From assembly GCA_002964805.2 (NCBI GenBank), contig PUDQ02000113.1:1-64000 (forward strand): a DNA stretch of 64,000 nucleotides, read 5' to 3'. This DNA is from Trametes villosa (lineage: Eukaryota > Basidiomycota > Agaricomycetes > Polyporales > Polyporaceae). The notes under the pieces were generated by a model, which worked only from the letters and a program-made list of their open reading frames with translations, had not been told where the DNA came from and did no database searches. This document shows, in pieces, positions 10,558 through 21,400 of this stretch; within the stretch, counting starts at the first letter, position 1; every line of letters starts with the position of its first letter. The translations under genes were made by a program, and so were the position numbers.

Positions 10558-12151
10558 GTTTATGTTTTCCTGCTTTTGTTAGCTCTGTCGCTCTTGTGTT
10601 GTGTCTATGTACATTGGACTTGTGTTACCCCCACCAATATACCCGTTCCATGGTATTATATCTGGAGTGAATGTGATGCAGTGTGAGAGCCTGGATTGAA
10701 TGTCTGGGTGTGCAACTTTTGTGCTAGAGTTGAGATGCATCGGAACCTGAAGTGCTGAGGCATCATGTACGGTTTAACGGAATCTGCTCTTGAAGGGTGC
10801 AGGACCGTCGACAAGCTAAGGAGTGGTGCGTGAAGATATGAGCTCGAGAGCGGGTTGCCATTCTATCCGGGTGCGTGCTGTGAGGGAGAGAATGTGTTGT
10901 CGAGATACCAGCCTGCGTTGCGGCCGGAGGTTCGCGCGTAGTGCTGCTGCTGCTCATAAGCACGACATTTGCTTATCCCCCCGTTGTGCTTTCAAGAACT
11001 TGAAGGACGTACTATCCAGTTTCTGCGTGACCTTGGGTTCTTGCGGGAAGTCCATCTCTGTGTAGTAGTGCATCTACGGTACGCTGGAGTACTTGTTCGT
11101 GGATGTCGAAACGTTACTTACATGCAACACCGTACGCATCCAACCGTGCCAACTGCAGCTGCGCTCTCTACTACGTCCAACTCGGTATCACAACCTCTGG
11201 CAACAAACTGTGTAAATCTCTCAACAACATGGCCGTGCTTCCCTATCTCCCGCTAGGACCTTCGCTCGGCCGCGTGAACGGCGAAGTCTTGATTGTTCAA
11301 ACTCGACTTGGAAGTACTAACCTCACGTTCCCGTCGTTCCAAACGGTGCATATTTATAAAGCTCGGGCGCCGTGGCTACGATAGTATTTACGAGGCCCAT
11401 GTAGGGCGTATTCAGGCGTACATGAGTGCGGGAATATAAAGATGGATTTCCTGCCATTACCCGCCACTGGTTGCCGTGGGCTTTGAGCAGCCTGCCAGTG
11501 GTCGGAACCGGCGAACACTCATCACCTAGGCTCCGAGGTCCGAGCGTCCTTTCGAGTAAAGCAGCCAGCGTACTCTCCGAAATGAGAGTGAATTTGTGTA
11601 GTCGTTAGTCTTGAGCGAGCCGCAGGAGGGTGCTCGGAGAAGGGCGTGCTACTAGTCGACGCTAGTAGTAAACTTCAAAGAGCTTTAGCAGAACTCACAA
11701 CACGGGTCTTACGCAAATGCCTTACTACCATTAGGCCGAGGGGCTTAAGACGGAGAAGGTTACAACGACAGGATTCTCCTTCAAAGGAAACGCATACTTA
11801 TGTTGAGCAGGTGCTAGTACCTCCGACCGCGAAGTTCAATAGCTGCGGCGTGACAGAACCCCTCTGTTGCCATAATGGGACGGCTATAACCGTTACGCTG
11901 GCGGCTGTCACACCGCATTTTCACCTCTCCCTCGTACCTCGCTCATCCCCGACACCCCCGAACCTGGGCCTGTAAGTTACTCCCGGGCTCAACGTCCTAC
12001 GCGTTGGCACGCCTCGGGGAAGGGCAAGAACTGGTCGCTGGGTCACACTATGGCCCTACGGCTTCGTTCGAACCTCTTTCTTGAGCGTGTACAACGCGTC
12101 GGCTCTTTCCTTGCGCCCGACGGACCTTACTGACGCGCCGTCTGCTTCAAC
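10558..12151. other. 1.6 kb without a supported gene inside the KDZ transposon
   Basis: Less GC-rich than the flanking genes and with only short frames. It probably holds the 3' UTR of the upstream gene and the leader of the dioxygenase gene. An undetected multi-exon gene cannot be excluded. Confidence 0.4.
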
Positions 12152-13929
12152 ATGCACGCGTCGCGCTATCTGAAAGATGGAGTTAGGGGCGGTCAGTGTC
12201 GTTGCCTTCAGCTTCCTACAAGTTTTGCTCAACGTGCTTCCCTGCAGGACGCCGGCGGCCAGATTCGCTCGGTGGTGCAAGTGCTCGAAACCGACGCCGA
12301 TACTGCGCGGCTTGTGGAGCTAGCACTGGGGATTCCGGAATCTGGACTAGACGACTGGGCGCTGGAGCCCCTTACCCCTCTGCCGTCGCCTTTCGCCTCG
12401 CCGACAGCGTCACCCTCTCTCTCGCCTGCCTCGCCTGTCCTCGACCCTCCCGCTTTGCCGTCTGCTCTGCCGCCGCTGTACCAGCTTTCGCACCCCTTCC
12501 CGTCGCTCTCCACCTTCGCTGGCCACGCCAACAGTACTCAAACTCGCCCCCCGCAGGCCCCGCCTCTACCACAGCCCCTCGGCACCTCTTCGAACGCGAA
12601 GACGCGTGCAAAGGACGGCAAGCGGATACGTCGCCAGGCGAAACGGATCGCTGCGCGCGGCGACCCGTTCTCAGCCAAAGTCAAGGCTGCCGCCGCTGCC
12701 AAGTTCGTCGCCTCCGCGGTATCCCAACCAGTACGCTCGTCCTTGGACGTCAAGAAGCTCCCAATCGCCGTAGGAGGATATGTCGGCGTGAATCAAAAGG
12801 TTAAGAAGGATTTGTTCACTCTGGAGGAGCTGCGGGCAGAGGGCTATGGGTATTACGCGTGGGACGGGGTGTGAGTATGCGAAGCTTCTCTTGGGGAGCA
12901 GAACGGCTCACGCTCGCGCACGCCGGGTAGTCGCCCGTTCGTCATCACAGACAAGGACGGCCTTGTCGTCGCGCTCTTTGCGGGGCAACCGAAGGACCCC
13001 GACTGGCCCTCCGTCGTCCAGGAAGCTAGCCGCGCGCTCGCTATTGCCGCAGATCTCTGCAGCTTCGACGACAGCGATGTAGACCACCGGCGCGGAAAGT
13101 TTGCTACCCTCGCGCGGGGCATATCGTTTGGGGGAGGGCGTAAGGTTTGTGCTACCTGCCGCTAGCCCGGGACTTTGCTAATAGTTGGTTCAGGCTCCGG
13201 GCAGAGTTGGAAATAAGTCGAAGAACGAAAAAGCGCTGCGCGAGCTGTGCGCCAACCCGGCGATCGGGAGGATTGCGGGGTTTGGCAGCAGTGCGTAGGC
13301 GTTCGTAGCTGCCAGGTGCTGTGCTGACGCGGCCAGCAGACATGCTAGCGACTTACGCCCCGCTGGCGTATGCAAACATGAGGGACCGGCTCTCCCAACT
13401 GTTCGCCCATCACCCGTCCCTGCGCCTCAACTTTCCGAACAGTATCTACCCCGCCGTCAGCATCAACTTCGGCCCGTCGACAGCCTGTTACCCGCACACC
13501 GACGCCGCGAACGACCCGTGTAATTGGTGCCACATCACGGCCCTCGGACAGTTCAACCCTCGAACCAGCGGACACATCGTTTTACATAACTTGAAGGCTG
13601 TCTTTGAGTTCCCGCCCGGCTCCAGCAGCCTCATACCGTCCGCGATCTTTGAGCACGGCAACGTGCCCGTGCAGCCGAACGAAACGCGGCAATCGCTCAC
13701 GCAATACTGTGCGGGCGGCCTTTTACGCTGGGTCGAGTGCGGGTTCCGCACGCTAGGCGATTTCAGCCGGAGCGACCCTGGGGGGAAAGCTGCGTTCGAC
13801 GCCTCGCTGAAGGACCGCGCCAGTCGCTGCATACGGCGTTTCTCCCACATCGACGCCCTCGCTTCAGGAGCAAGGATGACGGATGGAGAGAAGGGGAGGC
13901 TTGCGGTGGGAGGGTTGCTTGGCGGCTAG
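12152..13929 (+). CDS. TET/JBP-family 2OG-Fe(II) dioxygenase, KDZ cargo (4 exons)
   Basis: Model: join(12152..12870, 12931..13144, 13194..13290, 13340..13929), 539 aa; introns are 49-60 bp and in phase. The N-terminus is Pro/Ser-rich with a basic patch (KRIRRQAKRIAARG). Then come a WDG-VRPFVITDKDG segment and a region with RRGKF, ISFGGG and NPAIGRIAGF. The double-stranded beta-helix core has NFPNSIYPAVSINFGP, iron ligands H396-x-D398 in YPHTDAAND and distal H449 in IFEHGN, and R460 in ETRQSLTQY as the 2-oxoglutarate-binding arginine. This matches mushroom TET/JBP proteins, which oxidise modified bases in DNA (5-methylcytosine, for some also others). The third intron removes an in-frame TAG at 13297-13299; its acceptor could be 3 bp earlier. 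The 5' start is the least certain part. Removing DNA methylation from element copies is a plausible role, not shown by sequence. Confidence 0.88.
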
Positions 13930-14202
13930 TCAAGAGAGGCTAGCGGTTTTAGGTGAGCTCACTACTCGTCTCAAACGGCCTGCAATCTTACGTGTCCGCT
14001 AGGTATCACGTCTGTACACGTATGTTGTCTGCGAATACGCCTGCGAATACACCACGCCGCCCGTTGCGGCTACTTTTCTGTATATAGGTGAGCACAGGTG
14101 CCCCCTCCCGTTTTAGGCCTCTGTGCTGTTTCGTCAAGCCCCAGCCCCTGCCCGCCTCTCCTACCGCCCCTCCTCTTTCCCCTGCCTCCTGTATCCTCTG
14201 CC
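13930..14202 (+). promoter_or_regulatory. Promoter of the KDZ transposase gene
   Basis: TATATA at 14081-14086 lies 122 bp before the transposase ATG, almost the same distance as the TATA-like box before the 9191 gene. Pyrimidine-rich sequence follows. Confidence 0.5.
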
Positions 14203-17200
14203 ATGCGCCAGCGAACGAACAAAGCCGCCCGCGGCAAGGCGCAGGCGACCGGCTTTTACACGCCCCGTCACAACGCCTCGCGATCATACTCGATATCAGG
14301 CGACGGGCGGCGCAAAACAACGCTCACAAAACAGTTCCTCGACTACCAGTCGGTCGCGCCGCTCGGGAATCCTGCTCCAGCAACACAGCCCTCCTCGCAG
14401 GTAGTACCTCCTCCGGCAGGCGGTGTGCTGCTCGACTCTTCTCTCGGCGACGAACGCCCTTCTCCCGAGCGAGTGCCAGGGCTTAACGGCGTTGCAGTGG
14501 CGACGAAGGCGCGTGCAAAGCGTTACGAAAGCTCGGTGAGTCGTCATGTGCCCCTTGTTATAGTTTTCTCAACAGTGCCGGCGCTGTGCTGTTAGGACGA
14601 GCCGTTAGCCACATGGAAGCCGTTTCGAGACGAATACCTCGACGAGGTCCTCAGGCTCGAAGGTCGCGGGCGACATGCTGGCCGGCTGACGTGTCCTGCC
14701 TGCGGGACGGGCCGTCCTGAGCTCCGTTGCTGCGAGTGCCTTGGTGGAGAGCTGCTGTGCCAGCCCTGCTGTGTGGCTAGGCACGAGCTGCTTCCGTTAC
14801 ACAGGCTCCAGGTGAGCCCGGCCGTGACTTACCGCCCTTGCTGCGGGTGCTAATCTCTCTTGCAGAGGTGGCAGGGAACTCACTTCAAGAAGGTTGATCT
14901 ACGCGACCTGGGCCTGGTTCTGCGGCCCGCACACCACCGCGGCGAACCCTGCGTCATCACAGCAAAGGTGCACCCGGTGGTGGTCCTGGACGTGAACGGC
15001 GTACACGTCGTCAACGTCCAGTTCTGCGACTGTAAAGCAGACCCTCGCCGAGTTCAACTCCTGCGCCTCAAATGGTGGCCTGCTACACCGCTCGAGCCGA
15101 AGACCTGTGCGACGTTTGCGCTCTTGCGGCACTTCCATCTCCTAAACCTGCAGGGCAAGGTCACCGCGTACGACTTCTATCGGTCCCTGGAGCTCGCCAC
15201 CGATAATACAGGGCAGATGCCACTACCGGTGAGTAACAGAGGCCTGTTCCGTATGCTGTATTGCCGCCATATAACGCTTGCGATTTACAGGATCGTTCGG
15301 TTGCATTTGCTGTCATGGTCCGAGAGTGGCGTCATATCACCATGGCCAAGCGAGCAGGGCGTGGCCACGACGCATCCGCAATCGCAGGGACGGAGCACGG
15401 CGGTCTTGCCGTGGCGTGTCGTGCATGCCCTCGGCCAGGAGTGAACCTCCCACCCGCATGGGCAGACGCTTCGCCGAATGATGCGTGCGTCTTCTGGGCA
15501 TTTACTTAGCAGCCTCATCACCGCGCTGACGGCCGTGAACACAGATGGTTATACCAGCTGATGGTGTCGCAAGACGCCAATTTTCGCTTGAAAAGCCGCC
15601 TTCGTCAGTCGAATTCGCAAGACCCGTGGCTTGCTCCCGGCCTGGCTTACTTCGTCGACGACAAGCCGTACGGAGAATATGTGTCGCGCTTTGCGACGCA
15701 GGAGGACGTGCGTTGCGCACTCCTGTTAGCCCGCCCCCGCTTATTTCTCTGCCTTTCTAGGTCAGGACTTGCTCGGGGTTCGCGGCGTTGCTCAACGCTA
15801 TGACTCGTCACACGAAGGGACTCCGTGCAACAGGCGTGGTCGCGGTGAGCTGCCGCCATGAGTTCTTCATGCCCAAAGGCATGGGAGACATGCAGAAGGG
15901 CGAGCGGTGCGTGCAGCCCCTTCGCTTCTTCATGTGGGCTGACTTCCACCTAGCTGGGCAAACGTCGACTACGTACTCGCATCGGCAGTCTCGGGGATTC
16001 GCGTCAAACTCATTAAAGACTCCTACGACGTCGGATGCGAGCACGAGAAGCACTTCTTCGAGAGGGCTCGCGGTCTCCCGGACGCTATCAAGTTGGAGGT
16101 CCCGCAGGAAGGGTGGACCTTCGTAGTCCCGAAGTTCCACATCAGCGCGCACAAGGAGGCGTGTCAAGCCGTCTTCTCGCCCAACTACACGCCGCACTTG
16201 GGCCGCTTTGACGGCGAGGGCGTGGAACGGAACTGGCCCAAGCTGAGCGGAGGAGCAGCGAGCACTAAGGAGATGAGCCCAGGCGGGCGATGGGAGACTC
16301 TAGACGATTTCTGCGGGTATGCAAACTGGAGGAAAACGGTTCAACTAGGTACGCTTGCCTTACTCCATCCCGCTTGCTAATCTAATTGGTAACTCTAGGG
16401 GACGACCTTCTACGCCTCATGATCGAAGCGATTCCGGAGGTGTCGAAGCATAAGGACATTTTCGCGGCGTTCGACAAGCGGCTCCGATCGAAGCAGCCGC
16501 AGGACGTCCAGCGCTGGGAGAAGATGGTTCTGGATTGGGAGAGTGACCGGCGCAAGTTTCCCAGCCCTTTCTTACTCAAACGATCCAGTACGTTCGCACA
16601 GCCCGCCCTCGTTGCTCGTCTTCTTATTGTTGTGTAGCAATCACTCGCGCTGAGGTTCGACTACGGCTTCTAGCCGCGGAAAACATGGCCGCTGTGAACG
16701 GCGCCGCTGCGGTACACGACGCTGGGCCAAGCTCGTTTGTGGTGCTCGGCCTCGACATAAGAACCTCCCAGTACGTACGCCTTTGCCTGTTGCTGACCAG
16801 GAGCTTACTGCCAACTACGTAGGCTGGCATCCTCGCTCAAACGCAAGGAGTCAGTAACAACTCTACAGCAGATCGATTTTCGAAAGCGGGCGGCAGCTCT
16901 TCTCCAGAAGATCCAGAGGTTTCGAGAGCTCCAAACGGTCTACATGCCCCAGCTTCAGGCGGTTTCTATCCCCGAGCTGGTAGCTACGCCGCCGCTCTCT
17001 GTCGACACCGTCGAAGCATACCCCGTGGTCCTTCCTTCCGACATACCCTCTCCTCACCGCCTCCAACTCTGCGGCGATCAGCTGATCAAGATCGAGGACG
17101 AACTGCAATACGCTGACGCGTGCGATGCGCTCGAGGATCTGCGCCACTCCCTCCGCATGCGCACTGCCTACAACCAGGATAAGGTCGCGAACGTTACTGG

Positions 17201-18044
17201 ACAAGTGCCGAACACACGGGCTCGGGACATGCAGCAATCGGTCGAAGATGCTGTCAAGAACGCTCGTGATCGCTATCGCAAAGCGCGAGGTGCGGTGGAG
17301 CGCCTTCGCGGCCCCGGGGACTGGCAAAATACTTTGAAAGTTCTCGCCGACGTCGACGTCGTGGGGCTCAACGAGCGTGCGCTCACCCGCGAGGAGGTCG
17401 CAGAACACGAACGGGTCCGTGCGCTGGGCCAGTCCGCCGAGGACTTCGGCGTCGCGCTTACAGGTGCCGTGGCTACAGGAGAGGGCCGTCGTACGCTCTC
17501 GTGGATCTGGTATAGCGGGGACGTGCATGCACCTGCTTCCCAACACGGCACCGACCCTGGCCTACAAGATGGTAAGCTGCGCCAAGTTGACGGCGTGCTT
17601 GACCTACCTAAACTGACGTGTTATATATCCACAGCTCTCCGTGTCGAATGGGCTAAAGCACGCGCTCGCGCACACCGGTGGTCGGAGCAGGTCCGGCTGC
17701 TTCATGAAGAGATGCGGCGCGTGCTTGCATCCACGCGGCACACAGCAGGAGAGTGGAACCTCCGTCGATCCAAACGCCAGCAACAAGCAAGTCTTGCCAT
17801 ACCAGTCGACGACACACTTGACGAAGGGCTCAAGGCCTACGCCGATGAGCACGCTGCCATGGAGGCCGAGCTTGGCGACACGTTCGAGAGGAAGTGGGCG
17901 GTCATGAGGAAGATGGCCGAGGCCGCCATCAACGGTACTCTGGAGAGCTCCCAAGCGCCGACCGACGGCGGCGACGTGCCGGTTGTCGAGCTGGAAATCG
18001 CCGCTGAGGATGAGGTTTACGAGGAGGAGGAGGAGGATTTGTAA
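14203..18044 (+). CDS. KDZ (Kyakuja-Dileera-Zisupton) transposase, 11 exons, apparently intact
   Basis: Model: join(14203..14535, 14596..14811, 14866..15228, 15291..15484, 15545..15707, 15761..15906, 15954..16348, 16399..16587, 16638..16770, 16823..17571, 17635..18044), 1096 aa, every junction GT..AG and in phase. Residues 144-180 form the CxC2-like cysteine cluster typical of KDZ transposases (CPACG, CCECLG, CQPC, ending HELLPLH). Then come GVHVVNVQFCDC, QLLRLKWWPATP, WRHITMAKRAGRGHD, CRACPRPGVNLPPAW, the DANFRLKSR block, GDMQKGER-WANVDY, KDSYDVGCEHEK, VVPKFHISAHKEAC, GEGVERNWPKL, ASTKEMSPGGR and RTLSWIWYSGD, ending in a coiled-coil-like acidic tail. These are the conserved landmarks of the family's RNase H-fold core. 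Acidic residues at 477 (NVDY) and 497 (SYDV) are candidates for the active site. It should cut and paste the surrounding element. Confidence 0.95.
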
Positions 18045-18119
18045 CACGGGGATACGGTGCGTCTTCTTGGCTTCCGCGTTCTCCCATTGGCTGACTTGAT
18101 CACAGCACATATAGCGGCG

Positions 18120-18615
18120 GCGAATGGTGAGGGGAGCGCGCGGCATTGGCAGCCGAACGGCCGAGGCAGACGGCTGGAGGAGCAGGGAAGACAACGCGCG
18201 GGGCGCGGACCACGACAGCGGGAGGGCGATGGGAACAACGGCGGGTGCGGCGGCGATGACGACGGCGCGCGGGACGCGGACCACGATAGCGGGTGCGGCG
18301 CGGATGGGGACGGCGCACGGGGCGCGGACGGGGACGGCGAGCGGGACGCAGGCGACGGCGGCGAGCAGGACGCGGACGACGACGGCATGCGGGGCGCGGA
18401 CGACGACGGCTCGGGCGTGCGGGGCGCGGACGACGACGGCTCGGGCGTGCGGGGTGCGGACGACGACGGCTCGGGCGTGCAGGGCGCGGACGACGACGGC
18501 GGGCGCGGCGCGGACGACGACGGCGCGCGGGGCGCAGCCGACGACGGCGCGCGGGATGCGGGCGACGACGGTGCGGGCGGCACGGTGCGGACGGCGCAAG
18601 CGGGGACGGGCGGGA
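18120..18615. repeat. Right subterminal GC-rich tandem array with a 30-bp unit
   Basis: Irregular GCGCGGACGACGACGGC-type units. Three successive near-identical 30-bp repeats, each containing GACGACGACGGCTCGGGCG, occupy about 18392-18481. It lies just inside the right inverted repeat and is the counterpart of the left array, but unit sequences differ between the two ends. Confidence 0.85.
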
Positions 18616-18659
18616 GGGAGCGGGCAACACGGCGGGCGGGACCGGGGAGGAGAGCTACA

Positions 18660-18824
18660 ACGTAGTGTGTGCAGCAATTCCTGTAGCAGATGTTTCCACG
18701 AGAAGACATGTCGTACCGCGACATGTCGCAGACAGCAAGATCAGTGGCAGAAATCTTAGGTGAAATTGTAACGCAGAGCATAGAAACAGTAGGGAAAGTC
18801 ATATCTAGTCCACACGGACGCCTC
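18660..18824 (-). repeat. Right terminal inverted repeat of the KDZ transposon
   Basis: Inverted partner of 4940-5105. AAGTCATATCTAG at 18796-18808 is the outer conserved core. Two GACATGTC palindromes and a TGCWACAGGAA-like block follow inward, as on the left. Confidence 0.85.
18705..18727. promoter_or_regulatory. Paired GACATGTC palindromes, candidate transposase binding site (right)
   Basis: GACATGTC at 18705-18712 and 18720-18727, again 15 bp apart, in the inverted right end. Confidence 0.55.
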
Positions 18825-18831
18825 CGTATAC
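18825..18831. repeat. Right target-site duplication of the KDZ transposon
   Basis: CGTATAC, matching 4933-4939. It lies in the pol linker at the codons for RVVY. Because GTATAC is palindromic it could be mistaken for inverted-repeat sequence, but frame restoration favours a duplication. Confidence 0.8.
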
Positions 18832-19245
18832 GACCCGCACGCCTTCCTCCGTCCTGAGCGCGAACTGAGGGAGAGTGGCTCGGTTATCGCGAACCTCGGG
18901 TTGCGCCGGGTTCGGGGAGCAGTGCGTCGCTACGCGATCCACTCCCGAGACAGGGAAAGAGTCCGAAGCTGATAGAGAGGTCGAGCCAGAGAGACGTGAA
19001 ACCGGTTCGCTTTGTGGGTTTTGTTCTAGGGCGTAGGACGCCGCGATTTCTGGGAGACGGTCGCAAGCAGAGAGATAGAGCGCAGAGAGAGAGAGAGAGA
19101 TAGACGAGTCCGCGGCAGAAGGGGTAACTGGGGTATAGGCACTGATGAAAGGGACATCGCCGTCCGCTTCCACGATCACGGCCACCTCCGCGCTTTCCGC
19201 GTCCGCGAACAGGTACGAAGATGGCGACGCGGGCGCGTTAAGCAC
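18832..19245 (-). CDS. pol: Ty3/gypsy pol linker between protease and reverse transcriptase (interrupted)
   Basis: Ser/Ala-rich open frame starting at VLNAPASPS and reaching the KDZ insertion at EEGVRVVY. Across the transposon the same frame continues as ARED...KKKYKPVAQ of the reverse transcriptase part, so this is the pol linker. It is in the +1 frame relative to the protease, overlapping its end by 8 bases. The overlap bases read CGT GCT TAA C in the protease frame and GTG CTT AAC in this one. This is either a one-base mutation in an ageing copy or a +1 frameshift site. Confidence 0.75.
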
Positions 19246-20438
19246 GAAATCGAGCCTTCCCGCGCGGCTGCGTCGGGATGGTGACGACTTGCCCCGTGTT
19301 CGGACAGTGGAGGGTGATGGTCTGCCCCTCGTCGTCGAGGTTCTTGACGACGCTCCGCGTGAGCACGTCGAACGGTCGCCCGAGCAGCATGTCGTAGGGA
19401 GGATTGCGGATGATGTGGACCTGCAGGTAGAGGACGATGTCCGCGACGCGGAACGGGACGTTCCGAACGAGCCCCAAGGAGTAGTCGCACGCGCCGTTCG
19501 CGGACTGCATGCGGAGCTGGATGGTGGGATCGTACCCGAGTCCCAACGCGTGACAGACTCCTTCGGACATCGCGATGATCATGCATCCCGGGTCGATGAT
19601 CCCCTCGATCCACTCCTTGTTGTCGACCAACCCCGAGATAGAGCGCAGTGCGTGAGACTCCTTCGCGACGCTGAGGGGAGGCGTCTCGTCCTTCGCCGCG
19701 TTGCTGCATAGGTAGACCTCGTACGGGTCCGGGATGACCAAGCTTCCGGGCTCCAGTGGGTCGCCGTGACATGACACGTCGTTCTCGAGATGGTCCGGGA
19801 ATGAGTCGACGTTGGCGAAGTTCACCGACCGCGCGCCCGTCGGGACGCGCTTCGGCGAGACCGCCTCGCGGTACTTCGCGCGCAACTCGGGTGAGATCGA
19901 CAGGAGCTCCTCTGGCGAAAGCGTGATCACCGGCGTCTTCATCGAACGCTCAAAGATCTCCTCCGCGAACTTGGCGTTATAGACCGGGATGTGCGTGCGG
20001 TAGGCTGTCTCGCGCTCGGATTCCTTTGGCTTCGCAGGCGGCGCTCCGAAGTTACGGTTCTGCGGAGGAGCGTACGTCGCGTCGCGCGACTTCGCGAACG
20101 GGTGCTCGCGACTACCGCTCGGCGCTGCTTCGCGGGGCGCGGCAGGCTCCTTGAAGGGGGTAGGTGGCCGGGCCGCTGCGCGTGACGCTTCCTGCTCGCG
20201 CGCGGAAGTGCTGATAGTCGTGTCACGCGCCTCGCGCGCGCCCGAGTCCCGTGGGGGGGCTGGCTGGTGAGGCGGAGGATCGCGCTGGCGCTGCCCTGGG
20301 CTGGCTGGGTTCGACGGGGGGCCGATCCTTTGCTGGGAGGGGTCTCTGGTGCGCGGCTGCTCGGAGCGCGCGTCACTAGAGCGCCCTCGCTCAGGTCGGA
20401 ACGGCGACGTCGGGCGCGAGCGCGGACCCCGGTACAGC
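19238..20438 (-). CDS. pro: Ty3/gypsy gag C-terminal region and aspartic protease
   Basis: Open frame from the foldback insertion (LYRGPRSRPTSPFRPERG) through a Pro/Arg/Gln-rich stretch and HPFAKSRDATYAPP to the first ATG (19942) and the protease, stopping at TAA 19238-19240. The protease active-site motif is IIDPGCMIIAMSE, that is D-P-G where most retropepsins have DTG or DSG, followed by VRNVPFRVADIV and MLLGRPFDV. The last is the usual second landmark. A D-P-G active site recurs in this basidiomycete gypsy group as I recall it, so it need not be inactivating. The protein cleaves the Gag-Pol precursor. Confidence 0.82.
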
Positions 20439-21400
20439 AGCTGTGGTAGTTCTATTATAACATGGTCCGTCTAATAGCCCAGAGCGCATTACATTATAAA
20501 CCGTAGGCCTTTTATTATAACATTTTCCGGCCCTCCCGCCCTAGTAGCAGCCCGGGCACCTGCCTAATACGGCCGATTTCGGCGGATGGCTGCTTATCAG
20601 CCCGGGCCCTTCTTATCTCCTCTAGATAAGACTCTAATCTCATCAATCCGAGCTCCCGGCCACCGCGGTGGCGCGGGAATACGAGCACTTTGGCTCTCGG
20701 CTGGGAACCACCCCGATTAGGCAGGTTCTGCTCTTCCCTCCTCCCTTGGGCCGCTCTCTAGCTTCATATCTCACTCGGTTTTCATCCGAATTGCCTCGCA
20801 AGTGGCTCATTCAATTCACAGCAACAGGGGCTACATTTCGCTCCAATAGCGCAAGTTGATCCGGTACGTACTCATCATGATATAGCGTGTACAGATAAAC
20901 TTACTGGGGCGACACGATCCGGGCGATATCTCGCCCGTTTCGCGTCTCCTCGGGGCGCGTGTGGGCTCCCCAGAAAGCGGCCGAGCAGGGCGTTCTGGCG
21001 AGCCCGCGCGCGCGCAATTCTGCCCAGTGGTTCGTGTTCTGTGCTCTGCCCATCCAGGGCAGGAGCACAGATTTACCTCCCGGGCTGTACATCGCTCAAT
21101 TCGCATCAGATGCGGCTTGAACGTTGTACAGCCTCCCAACACTCAATGGGCATTCGCTCATCCAACTTTCCAGCCCAGCTAAAGCATCTAGAAAACCCCA
21201 GAAAGCGTCGTTCTGGGGCCTTGCCCCTGGACGACGGTTTCCTCGATATCTCGGGCATACGACCGCGCGCCGCCACCGCACGCATATCCCCGGAAAGCTG
21301 CTGAACGCAGCTTTCCGTCGGTATGCTTGTTGTGGCAATCCGACCGCTCGTTGCCGTGCAGTCCCTTGTCCCCCTCCCCATGCTACTCTCCCCCCTCCCC
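20439..21400 (+). repeat. Left arm of the foldback element
   Basis: Inverted partner of 22085-23046. It includes a perfect 10-bp hairpin at 21292-21316 (GGAAAGCTGC / GCAGCTTTCC, 5-nt loop). Confidence 0.8.

Larger units (their letters stand above)
4940..18824. mobile_element. 13.9-kb KDZ-superfamily DNA transposon with TET/JBP cargo
   Basis: Ends are defined by three things. Outward-facing inverted repeats share GTGTRGACTAGATATGACTT. The sequence CGTATAC is duplicated at 4933-4939 and 18825-18831. Collapsing that duplication puts the two halves of the gypsy pol back in one frame. Inside are a minus-strand gene of unknown function, a plus-strand gene with two viroplasmin-like domains, a TET/JBP dioxygenase gene and the KDZ transposase gene. 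Association of TET/JBP genes with KDZ transposons is known in mushrooms. This copy looks complete: every gene can be spliced to an open frame and both ends are present. Confidence 0.93.

Noticed and set aside
13291..13339. In-frame TAG in the TET/JBP gene considered as an inactivating mutation
   Set aside because: Removal of a 49-bp GT..AG intron restores the family motif order without the stop.
18017..18802. Long Asp/Gly- or Pro/Ser-rich frames on both strands
   Set aside because: Products of the right subterminal tandem array.
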